DNA of 64,000 bases from AP-15 sp963735445 (GTDB lineage: Bacteria; Pseudomonadota; Alphaproteobacteria; ATCC43930; CGMCC-115725): contig CAVTLC010000037.1 of NCBI GenBank assembly GCA_963735445.1, positions 1 through 64,000 of the forward strand, read 5' to 3'. A program made the translations under genes and the position numbers. Positions 16,600 through 24,590 of this stretch are shown one piece after another. Numbering within the stretch: position 1 is the stretch's first letter; each line of letters begins with the position of its first letter. The notes beneath the pieces were generated by a model that was not told the origin of the DNA, did not search any database, and saw nothing but the letters and a program-made list of their open reading frames with translations.

Positions 16600-17738
16600 T
16601 GTGCGCGATGTTAGCTGAAGCGCCGGCCCCGCCACCCGCGCCGGTGGCCGCTCCGGCCATTACCGAGCCGGTGGTCCGGGTCGACGGGCTCAATCATTTT
16701 TACGGTGAGGGAGCCGCTCGCAATCAGGTTCTCTTTGACAATCAGATCGAGGTGCCGCCTGGTGAGCTAGTCGTGATGACCGGCCCTTCCGGCGCGGGCA
16801 AAACGACTTTGTTGACCCTGATCGGCGCCCTGCGTTCGGTTCAGGAAGGCACAATCGAAGTTCTCGGCCGCGATCTGTCGCGGCTGTCGCCGCACGGGCT
16901 CGTCGAAGTGCGTCGCGACATCGGCTTCATCTTTCAAATGCATAATTTATTCGACGCGCTGACCGCCTACGAAAACGTCAAGATGGCGATGCAGCTCGGC
17001 CACGAGCGGCCCGACCAGATGCGCCGACGCGGTAGCGAAATTCTCGAACGTCTCGGCCTTGGCCATCGGATCGATTACAAGCCACGCAACTTATCAGGCG
17101 GCGAGCGCCAGCGGGTGGCGATCGCGCGCGCCCTGGTCAACGGTCCGCGCCTCGTCCTCGCCGACGAGCCGACGGCAGCGCTCGACCGGGAGTCGACGAG
17201 AAAAGTGATCGATCTGCTTAAGGCCACAACGGTCGAGCACGACGCGGCGGTTCTGATGGTCACCCATGACTACCGAATTATCGAATCCGCCGATCGCCTG
17301 GTGCATATGGTCGACGGACGGATCGTGTCCGATGTCGTGCTGCACGATGCACTGCGGATTTGCGAATTTCTGCGCGCGGTGGACCTTTTCCGGGCTCTGA
17401 CCCCGACGCAGCTCACCAACGTTGCCGAAAAAATGAAAAAGCGCCAATTCGATGTTGGTGAAACCATCATTCGCGAGGGCGAGCCTGGCGAAGAATTCTT
17501 TCTGATTTCCGACGGCGAGGTCGATGTCCTTCGCGCCGACCACGAGGTGGCTCGTCTTGGGCGAGGCGACTTCTTTGGCGAGGTGGCGCTGATTAGCGGC
17601 GAGCCACGCAACGCGACGGTCCAGGCGACCGAGCCTCTCGATACTTTTGTGCTCGGCAAAACCGACTTCCAGTCCGCGATTGACGCAAGCGCACCATTTC
17701 GCGACCAGCTTTACCGGGTCTATTTCTCCCGCCATTAG
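16599..17738 (+). CDS. DevA-like ABC ATPase fused to a cNMP-binding domain
   Basis: A 379-residue protein. Residues about 24-240 form an ABC ATPase of the LolD/MacB/DevA type: Walker A GPSGAGKTT, signature LSGGERQRVAIARALV, Walker B LVLADEPTAALD. The C-terminal 120 residues form a cyclic-nucleotide-binding domain (FLRAVDLFRALTPTQL onward) with the cassette FFGEVALISGEPRNAT, including the Gly-Glu and Arg that bind the nucleotide phosphate. Such a fusion would let cAMP or cGMP control the transporter; this is an inference. The start at 16599 overlaps the upstream stop as TGATG. Confidence 0.9.
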   Translation: MCAMLAEAPAPPPAPVAAPAITEPVVRVDGLNHFYGEGAARNQVLFDNQIEVPPGELVVMTGPSGAGKTTLLTLIGALRSVQEGTIEVLGRDLSRLSPHGLVEVRRDIGFIFQMHNLFDALTAYENVKMAMQLGHERPDQMRRRGSEILERLGLGHRIDYKPRNLSGGERQRVAIARALVNGPRLVLADEPTAALDRESTRKVIDLLKATTVEHDAAVLMVTHDYRIIESADRLVHMVDGRIVSDVVLHDALRICEFLRAVDLFRALTPTQLTNVAEKMKKRQFDVGETIIREGEPGEEFFLISDGEVDVLRADHEVARLGRGDFFGEVALISGEPRNATVQATEPLDTFVLGKTDFQSAIDASAPFRDQLYRVYFSRH

Positions 17739-17853
17739 CGGCCTCGAGCGCAGTTTTTCGTAGCGCCGAACACTCTTTGATCCGAGCCACAGGCCGCAGT
17801 CCGGCGGCAAGCACGCACTTGCCACTTTCGGTCAATGGGCCTATCCCACGCGT

Positions 17854-19704
17854 GTGGCCGAGATTGCATCGGACGCCGGGAGAGAGGAAACCGACCTCGC
17901 GGCCGTCGGCTTGCGCCGCGAAACGCGGTTGCGCGACAGCGAGCTGTTTTTGCTCGTCCTGGCTTTGGTCGTCGGAGCCGTCGCGGGACTGGGTGTTGTC
18001 CTAACCAATCTGGCGCTGGGTGGCGTCCGGCAGCTGGCGTTTGGTGTTCCGTTCACCGCGCATCTCAGCGAAGTGACCGGCATCGGACCGCCGCGCGTCC
18101 TCGTCATGCCGATCATCGGCGGTCTGCTCGTCGGACTGAGCGCAGTATTGCTCCGCCGCTGGCGCCCGCGTGAGGTCGTCGACGCGATCGAGGCCAACGC
18201 CCTGTTCGGCGGCCGAATGTCGGTCGGCGACAGTCTCGGATTGGTCTGGGTAACAATCTTGTCGGGCGGTTTTGGGGCCTCGGTCGGGCTCGAAGCCGCT
18301 TATACCCAGCTCGGCGCGGCAATGGCGTCGCGGATCGGGCGCTATGTCAGGTTGCGGCGCGACGATGTTCGTCTGCTTGTCGGCTGCGGTGCCGCTGGAG
18401 CGATCGCGGCAGCTTTTAACGCGCCGCTGAGCGGATCGTTCTACGCTTTTGAGCTGATCATCGGCAGCTACACATTGCAGGCCCTGGCGCCCGTTGGCAT
18501 TTCCGCGCTCACGGCCGTGCTCGTCGTGCGCTCACTGTTCGCCTCAAATCCGATCTTTGTTGTCTGGCACGACGTAACGTTGTCGCCGGCGGACTACATC
18601 GCCTTTTTCGGCATGGGCTTGGCTGCGGCCGGGCTCGGCATCGCGACGATGAAAGGCGTGACATCGACCGAAAACTTGTTTCGCACCCGAGCGGTGCCAC
18701 GCTGGGCACGGCCCGCGCTAGGCGGCTTACTCGTCGGTCTGATGGCAGTGCCGTTCCCGCAGGTGCTCGGCAGCGGTCATGGTGGCATTCTCGTCGACTT
18801 GCACGGCGGCTTTGATCTGACGTTTCTCGCCGGGCTGGTCGTCGCCAAGATCGTCGCCTCAGCAGTATCGATCGGCTCGGGATTCCGCGGCGGGCTGTTC
18901 AGCTCCTCGCTGTTCCTCGGCGCCTTGTTCGGCAGTTTTGTCGGCGGGCTGCTGACCCAGCTCGGCTATGGGCTCAGCACCGATCCGCTGATCTACGCAC
19001 TCGTCGGAATGGGCGCCGTCGCCGCCGCGATTGTCGGGGCGCCGATGACGATGATCATGCTCGTCTTGGAGACCACGGGAAATTTCACAGCGCTGATCGG
19101 CGTGATGGTCGGGGTCGTAACAGCGGCGATCGCGGTCAGGCATTGGTTCGGCTACTCATTCGCGACATGGCGCTTCCACCTCCGCGGGCTGACGATCCGC
19201 AGCCCCGAGGATGTCGGCTGGATCAATGAACTCTTGATCGGCCCGATGATGCGCCGCGACCCCGCAGTGATCTCGGCCGCTCTGTCGCTCGACGAATTGC
19301 ATCGGCGCTATCCCGCCGGCAGTACCAAGCAGGTGTTCGTCGTTGATGGCGACGGGCGGCTGTCGGGGATCGTGGATCCCGCCGAAACCCACGGCGTGGG
19401 CGGCAAGGACGATCCCAAAACCGTCGGCGAGTTGCTGGCGTCCCCACCGGTGCATCTGTTGCCCGGCGACGATCTGCGAACCGCGCTCAACCGCTTTAGC
19501 GAGGCGAGACAGGAGACGCTGCCGGTGATCGATAACCCCGATGGCCGCAGGGTCATCGGCTATTTGAGCGAGGCTTACGCGCTGCGCCGTTACGCCCATG
19601 AGCTCGAACGTCATCGTGGTTCGCGGCCGGATGATGCCGGGATTTTCAGCCCGGCTGCCGGCGATGTGTCGTTCGAAACGCGGGAACCGCAACCCGAAAA
19701 TTAG
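17854..19704 (+). CDS. CLC-family chloride channel/antiporter, variant motifs, with CBS domains
   Basis: A 616-residue protein with a CLC membrane core (residues about 30-440) and C-terminal CBS domains (GPMMRRDPAVISAALSLDELHRRY; VGELLASPPVHLLPGDDL). The usual CLC signatures are altered. GREGP reads GLEAA, so the gating Glu is kept but the flanks differ. The later GSGxPGGxFxPS reads GSGFRGGLFSSS. No GSGIP motif is seen near residue 110. Ion choice therefore cannot be assumed. It starts at GTG 17854, 115 nt after the ATPase, and may be transcribed with it. Confidence 0.88.
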   Translation: MAEIASDAGREETDLAAVGLRRETRLRDSELFLLVLALVVGAVAGLGVVLTNLALGGVRQLAFGVPFTAHLSEVTGIGPPRVLVMPIIGGLLVGLSAVLLRRWRPREVVDAIEANALFGGRMSVGDSLGLVWVTILSGGFGASVGLEAAYTQLGAAMASRIGRYVRLRRDDVRLLVGCGAAGAIAAAFNAPLSGSFYAFELIIGSYTLQALAPVGISALTAVLVVRSLFASNPIFVVWHDVTLSPADYIAFFGMGLAAAGLGIATMKGVTSTENLFRTRAVPRWARPALGGLLVGLMAVPFPQVLGSGHGGILVDLHGGFDLTFLAGLVVAKIVASAVSIGSGFRGGLFSSSLFLGALFGSFVGGLLTQLGYGLSTDPLIYALVGMGAVAAAIVGAPMTMIMLVLETTGNFTALIGVMVGVVTAAIAVRHWFGYSFATWRFHLRGLTIRSPEDVGWINELLIGPMMRRDPAVISAALSLDELHRRYPAGSTKQVFVVDGDGRLSGIVDPAETHGVGGKDDPKTVGELLASPPVHLLPGDDLRTALNRFSEARQETLPVIDNPDGRRVIGYLSEAYALRRYAHELERHRGSRPDDAGIFSPAAGDVSFETREPQPEN

Positions 19705-19808
19705 GCCGGCGGTGTCGAATGTCACCGGTCACCTGGCTTGGCGGGCCAATTAGTGCATGTCGGCGACGTGAGCAGCTGGCTGGACACGCTCCGGTGCCCT
19801 CCGCAGAC

Positions 19809-19847
19809 AAAAAACAAGGGTTTCGGCGTCATATTACCGCCCTTGTT
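19809..19847 (-). terminator. Hairpin with T-tract, minus-strand orientation
   Basis: AACAAGGG (19813-19820) and CCCTTGTT (19840-19847) form an 8-bp inverted repeat with a 19-nt spacer that contains an inner CGG/CCG pair. Read on the minus strand, the hairpin is followed by a T-tract (19814-19809). That is an intrinsic terminator shape, although both flanking genes are on the plus strand. It could instead be an operator. Confidence 0.35.
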
Positions 19848-19928
19848 GATCTTGGCGTTCGCGATGGATTACTACATTCGGCAGCTTGACGCAGGTGCGA
19901 CAACAGGCGGACAGGGAAGGACAGGAAC

Positions 19929-21026
19929 ATGGCGCAGGTTGCGCTCCGAAATATCGTCAAGATGTTCGACAAGACCCCGGCGGTGCAGGGCATCGATCTC
20001 GACATCGCCGACCGCGAGTTCATCGTTCTCGTCGGTCCTTCGGGCTGCGGTAAGACGACAACGCTGCGGATGATCGCCGGGCTTGAGGAGGCGACCGCCG
20101 GCGAAATCTACATCGGCGACCAGCTCGTCAACGATGTGCCGCCCAAGGATCGCGACATCGCGATGGTGTTCCAGAACTACGCGCTCTACCCGCATATGAC
20201 CGTGTTCGAAAACATGTCGTTCGGCCTGCGGCTGAAGAAGTTTCCGAAAACCGAAATCAAACAGCGGGTCGAAGCGGCGGCCCGCATCCTCGATATAACA
20301 GCCCTTCTCGACCGGCGGCCAAAGCAGCTTTCCGGCGGCCAGCGTCAGCGCGTCGCGATGGGTCGCGCGATCGTGCGTAATCCTAAAGTATTTCTATTTG
20401 ACGAGCCGTTATCGAACCTCGACGCCAAGCTGCGCGTGCAAATGCGTACTGAAATCAAAAAGGTCCATCAAAAGGTAACGACCACGACGGTTTACGTGAC
20501 ACATGACCAGATCGAAGCGATGACGCTCGCTGATCGGGTTGTCATTATGAATGCCGGTCGGATCGACCAGATCGGAACGCCCTACGAGGTCTACCATAAC
20601 CCCAAGACCAAGTTTGTCGCGGGCTTTATCGGCTCGCCGACGATGAACCTGCTTCCCTGTCAACTTGTGCAGAATGGCAGCGGTTTAACGGTCCGCCTTT
20701 CCGACGAGCTGTCCTTCCCGGTCCCGGCAACTCATGAGGCGCGCTATCGTCCCTATGCTGGCAATGAACTCTTGTTCGGTCTGCGCCCAGAACACATAAC
20801 CGAACCGCGGGGCGACGCGCCCCCTGGAGCGGTGCCGTTCTCGGTCCGGCTCGACGTGGTAGAGCCGATGGGGATGGAGACGATGGTCTACTTCGTCGTA
20901 GGGGGGGTTGAGGTGTGCGGGCGCGTCGAGCCGTCCGCCGCCGGCGCTGCGGGCGAGCCGATGTCGCTTGTTGCCGACCTCTCCAAGATGCATTTGATGG
21001 ACCCGCGTACTGAGCAAGTGATCTGA
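19929..21026 (+). CDS. UgpC/MalK-family ABC ATP-binding protein
   Basis: A 365-residue ATPase of the CUT1 sugar/glycerol-3-phosphate importer class. Walker A is GPSGCGKTTT, the signature is LSGGQRQRVAMGRAIV, and Walker B is FLFDEPLSNLDA. Residues about 240-365 form the TOBE/MalK regulatory domain. There are no permease or binding-protein genes nearby, so it is an orphan that probably serves one or more systems elsewhere. UgpC, MsmK and MalK orthologs are hard to separate by sequence. Confidence 0.88.
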   Translation: MAQVALRNIVKMFDKTPAVQGIDLDIADREFIVLVGPSGCGKTTTLRMIAGLEEATAGEIYIGDQLVNDVPPKDRDIAMVFQNYALYPHMTVFENMSFGLRLKKFPKTEIKQRVEAAARILDITALLDRRPKQLSGGQRQRVAMGRAIVRNPKVFLFDEPLSNLDAKLRVQMRTEIKKVHQKVTTTTVYVTHDQIEAMTLADRVVIMNAGRIDQIGTPYEVYHNPKTKFVAGFIGSPTMNLLPCQLVQNGSGLTVRLSDELSFPVPATHEARYRPYAGNELLFGLRPEHITEPRGDAPPGAVPFSVRLDVVEPMGMETMVYFVVGGVEVCGRVEPSAAGAAGEPMSLVADLSKMHLMDPRTEQVI

Positions 21027-21049
21027 TCCGCCCGCGGGAATATCCAAAG

Positions 21050-21202
21050 GACCTCGGCGGCAAGATCGTCGTCGTTACCGGCGCCGTGCGGGGTATCGAC
21101 CTGGAGTTCGCCCGCGGTCTTGATGCTGGCGGCGCGCAGATTGGCTCTGCCGCACAACCTCGCGGTTTACAGCGGCTCGCGTCGCAAGTGAGCGCTGCTT
21201 AA
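21050..21202 (+). pseudogene. SDR N-terminal relic
   Basis: The frame GAC(21050)...TAA(21200-21202) reads DLGGKIVVVTGAVRGIDLEF then ARGLDAGGAQIG before it diverges. This is the first strand and nucleotide-binding motif of a short-chain dehydrogenase, with TGxxxGIG changed to TGAVRGID. About 35 residues are recognisable and the remaining roughly 200 are missing. It fills the gap between the UgpC-like gene and ksgA. Confidence 0.6.
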
Positions 21203-21233
21203 GGCGCTGACGAAACAACGGCGCCGGGTTTGG

Positions 21234-22082
21234 TCACAAATGTTTCAGCGCGCGGGCGAGTGCGCAAAACTGGGTGACCGTGAGTTCCTCGGCGCGGGCG
21301 GTCGGCGCTACCTGGGCATGCGCAAGCAAGGTTTCGACCGGGACACCGAGCGTTTCGAGGCTAGAGCGCAGCATTTTACGGCGCTGGCCGAACGCCGCCG
21401 CGGTGACGCGCTCGAGCAGCGGTTTTGCGGCTGGCGCCAGCGGCTCGGATCGCGGCAGGATTGCGACGACGCTCGATGTCACCTTTGGTGGCGGGACGAA
21501 GGCGCGCGGCGGAACATCGAATAGAATGCGCGGCTCGGCCAACCATTGCGTCAAGACCGAGAGCCGCCCGTAAGATTTTGTCCGCGGCGTTGCGGTCAGC
21601 CGCAGCGCCACCTCACGCTGAAACATCAGGGTCAGGCTCTCGAACGCGGTAATCCGGTCGAGCCAGCCGAGCAATAATGGGGTCGCGATGTTGTAGGGCA
21701 GGTTCGCGACAATCTTTCGCGGTGCGGGGACGAGCGCGACGGAATTGAGTTCCAGTGCATCGCCGGCGATGATCTCCAGCCGCCCCGGGTAGACCAGGGC
21801 AAGCTCCCCGAGTGCCGCGAGGCAACGCGGGTCGCGCTCGATCGCGACGACATGTTGCGCGCCTTCGGCCAGGAGGGCGCGCGTCAGGCCGCCGGGGCCG
21901 GCGCCGACCTCGACGACGTTAGCTTCGGCTAACGGGCCGGCGGCACGGGCGATACGGCGCGTCAGGTTGAGGTCGAGCAGGAAATTTTGCCCCAGCCGGC
22001 GACGCGCCGCGATTCCGTGCCGGGCGATAATTTCGCGCAGCGGCGGCAGCGATGCCTCTGCCGCTACGGATGACTCGCTCAG
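21234..22082 (-). CDS. ksgA: 16S rRNA dimethyladenosine transferase
   Basis: KsgA/RsmA dimethylates two adjacent adenines (A1518/A1519) near the 3' end of 16S rRNA. All motifs are intact: RLGQNFLLD (residues 29-37), the SAM site VVEVGAGPGGLT (56-67), and the catalytic NLPYN (127-131). No ATG, GTG or TTG occurs in the open frame until a TTG inside NLPYNIATPLL, which would delete the SAM site. The upstream limit is a stop just before the pdxA end. The best start is CTG at 22082-22080, overlapping the pdxA stop as CTGA and giving a normal 282-residue protein, (M)SESSVAAEASLPPLREII. It is the last gene of the lptF-to-ksgA run. Confidence 0.93.
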   Translation of the reverse strand: MSESSVAAEASLPPLREIIARHGIAARRRLGQNFLLDLNLTRRIARAAGPLAEANVVEVGAGPGGLTRALLAEGAQHVVAIERDPRCLAALGELALVYPGRLEIIAGDALELNSVALVPAPRKIVANLPYNIATPLLLGWLDRITAFESLTLMFQREVALRLTATPRTKSYGRLSVLTQWLAEPRILFDVPPRAFVPPPKVTSSVVAILPRSEPLAPAAKPLLERVTAAAFGQRRKMLRSSLETLGVPVETLLAHAQVAPTARAEELTVTQFCALARALKHL

Positions 22083-23114
22083 CCGCGAGCCTCATCCCGC
22101 GCGCGGCGGGTCGCCGCCATGTCCGCGGCCAGGCGCAATGCCGAAATCAGGCTGCCGGCGCGCGCCACCCCTCTCCCGGCAATTCCAAACGCGGTGCCAT
22201 GGTCGGGCGAGGTGCGCACAAACGGCAGTCCCAATGTGACATTGACACCGCCATCAAAGTCGATCGTCTTGATCGGGATCAAGGCTTGATCGTGGTACAT
22301 GCACAGCGCTGCGTCATAGGATTGCCGCGCCTCGGCGTGAAACATCGTGTCGGCGGCAAGCGGCCCCCGCGCATCGACCCCTTCGCGCCGCAACGCCGCG
22401 ATTGCCGGCTCGATGATTTCGATCTCCTCGCGGCCGAGCCCGCCGGCCTCCCCCGCGTGGGGATTGAGCCCAGCGATTGCGAGCACCGGGTTCTCAATGC
22501 CGAAATCGGCCCGCAGCGCGGCAGCGGTGATCCGGCCGGTGGCGACGATCCCTTCCGAGGTCAGTGCATCGACCGCCCGGCGAAGTGCGAGATGGATCGT
22601 TACCGGCACCACCCGCAGCTGGGGGCAGACCAGCATCATGACCGGGGTGAGCCCGTTGCCGGCGAGTTCGGCGAGATACTCGGTGTGACCCGGATGGCGA
22701 AACCCGGCGCGGTAAAGGCTGTCTTTATGGATCGGATTGGTGACGAGCGCCGCCGCCGATCCCTCGCAGACATCGTCGACAGCGGCCTTAATCGATCCGA
22801 TAATCGCCGGAGCGTCGGCGGGATCCGGCTCTCCCGGTCTCCCACGCGGCCGCGTTGCGATGGGTATTACCGGAAGCGCCGAAGCGAACACCTCGACGGC
22901 GTCCCCGGGCATTTCGATCGCTCGAACCGGCACTGGCCAGCCGAGCTGGGCGGCAAGTTCGGTCAACCGGATCGGGATCGTCTCTGAGGTAAAACGCTGG
23001 GACCCGATCAGCTCGAGCAAGCCATGCCTTGAGGGCAATTTCGCCCCCGATTCCGGCGGGCTCGCCCATCGTTAAGGCCAGCGGCAAAGCGACCAGGCGC
23101 TTAGACCCGGACAT
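22079..23114 (-). pseudogene. pdxA: 4-hydroxythreonine-4-phosphate dehydrogenase, frameshifted
   Basis: PdxA oxidises 4-phosphohydroxy-L-threonine in the DXP-dependent pyridoxal phosphate pathway. The N-terminus (PLALTMGEPAGIGGEIALKAW) reads in one frame from ATG 23114. The rest, from RLTELAAQLGWPVPVRAIE, reads in the +1 frame. The joint is an extra C near 22970, in GAT-C-CGG. The remainder is intact, with NPIHKDSLYRAGF, the metal-site segment GHTEYLAEL, and GLNPHAGEAGGLGREE. The start overlaps the surA stop by 14 nt, and the stop overlaps the proposed ksgA CTG. Confidence 0.88.
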
Positions 23115-24456
23115 CAACAAACGCTACTCGTCGCAAATCACGCAAATAGCGCTGCGCCAGCATATCGACGCGACCGCGCATCAGGCTCTCGGCGACGTCT
23201 TCGCGCGTCGTGGCGGCGGCTTTCGGCTGATTTTTGCTGCACACCATGATGACCCCAACGCCGTTCTTTTGCAGGATCGGCTGCGATGCTTGCCCGATTC
23301 CCAACCCTAGCACCGCGCTGCGCATTCCCGGCGCGATCTGGTTCAGCCGCAAATCACCCTGGCTTGACAGTTGAGGCGCTTCCGCCTTGCCGATCCGCAC
23401 CATGTCCTCGCAATTCTTTGCCTCGGTCTTAACGCTCTGAGCCCGCGCGATCGCGGCGCGGCGCGCCTCATCGCTGGACTGCGGCGGCAGTGGAAAGACG
23501 ACCTGCACGATATGCAGCACCGTATCGTCCTCGCTCGGCGCTCCGCCGGCGCCACGCCGGTCGAGAACCAACAACAAATAGTAGCCGCCGGGAGCGCGGA
23601 TCGGCGGCGACAGCTCGCCCGGGCGCATATCCGCCACCGCCTTGGCCAAAGGCGGGCTCAGTTCATCAGGATGAACCCAGCCGATGTCGCCGCCGACCGC
23701 CGCGGTCGCCGACTTCGAGAATTGCTGCGCCACGACGGAAAAGCGGGCGCCTTGCTTCATCTGTGCGATCAGCCGTTCGGCGAGTTGGCGAACCTCGTCA
23801 TCCTGCCCTGGATTGTCGACGGTGAGGAAGATTTCGGCCACTCGCTCCTCTGGCGTCTTTTCGTTTTGTTTGAGGCGCTTCATCGCAGCGTCGATCTCAT
23901 CATCCGAGACCGGGTCGGTTTCCGCTGCCATCTGCCGAATCAGCTTGGCCCATACAATCGACGCCGTGACCTGGCTGGTCAAGGCGCTCCGCTGGATGCC
24001 ATTGGCCTTGAGGACTTCGTATAGCTGATCAGCGGTCATTTTGTTTTGCTGCGCGATCGAGCTGACTGCCTTGTCGATCTCCTCTTGAGACGCCGTAATG
24101 TTTTTACGTTTCGCTTCCTGCAGCTCTAACTTCTCATCGACGAGCGTACGCAGAATCTGAGCGGCCACGCGTTTGCGCGCCTCGGGCGTATCGGGGATCG
24201 CCGTCGACAGTGCAATCATGCGGATGCGCGAACTGAGATCGGCGACCGAGATCACATCGTCGTTGACAACCGCAGCGATCCGCGTCTCGGGATAGGCTGG
24301 TGTCGCCGGTTGCTGGCCAGGTCCGCGCCGCTGCGATAAAGATGGGCTCGTGGGCGCCTCGAGCACCCGGGGAGAGGCCGCGGGCGCCGCCGCGAGTGTC
24401 GCCGCAAACACCGCCCCGAAGATTTGGAAGATAAGCAACCACCGAACAAGTGGCAT
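23101..24456 (-). CDS. surA: Periplasmic chaperone/PPIase SurA
   Basis: A 451-residue SurA-like chaperone for outer-membrane proteins. After a signal peptide (MPLVRWLLIFQIFGAVFAATLAAAPAA) come the SurA N-terminal domain (RIAAVVNDDVISVADLSSRI) and a parvulin PPIase domain (VAEIFLTVDN to GYYLLLVLDRR, with GGDIGWVHPDELSP). The ATG at 24456 places the signal peptide at the N-terminus. An in-frame ATG at 24594 overlaps the lptD stop as ATGA and would add 46 residues before the signal peptide. The gene lies between lptD and pdxA, as in many proteobacteria. Confidence 0.9.
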   Translation of the reverse strand: MPLVRWLLIFQIFGAVFAATLAAAPAASPRVLEAPTSPSLSQRRGPGQQPATPAYPETRIAAVVNDDVISVADLSSRIRMIALSTAIPDTPEARKRVAAQILRTLVDEKLELQEAKRKNITASQEEIDKAVSSIAQQNKMTADQLYEVLKANGIQRSALTSQVTASIVWAKLIRQMAAETDPVSDDEIDAAMKRLKQNEKTPEERVAEIFLTVDNPGQDDEVRQLAERLIAQMKQGARFSVVAQQFSKSATAAVGGDIGWVHPDELSPPLAKAVADMRPGELSPPIRAPGGYYLLLVLDRRGAGGAPSEDDTVLHIVQVVFPLPPQSSDEARRAAIARAQSVKTEAKNCEDMVRIGKAEAPQLSSQGDLRLNQIAPGMRSAVLGLGIGQASQPILQKNGVGVIMVCSKNQPKAAATTREDVAESLMRGRVDMLAQRYLRDLRRVAFVDVRV

Positions 24457-24590
24457 GGCCCGATGTCCAAAATAGCTCCCGGGCGCGATCTTACACCTCT
24501 CCGCCAGCGGCGTCGCCGAAAGCCGATTTAGCGTAGGTTGGCAATATCGAAAGTCGGATCGAGATCCCAACGGGATGAGCCCGGTGCCAC

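Noticed and set aside
22052..22987. 311-codon plus-strand ORF
   Set aside because: It is antisense to pdxA, compositionally typical of GC-rich shadow frames, and has no recognisable domain.
24134..24470. Small minus-strand ORFs inside the surA signal-peptide region
   Set aside because: They are out of frame with surA and carry no ribosome-binding site or motif.
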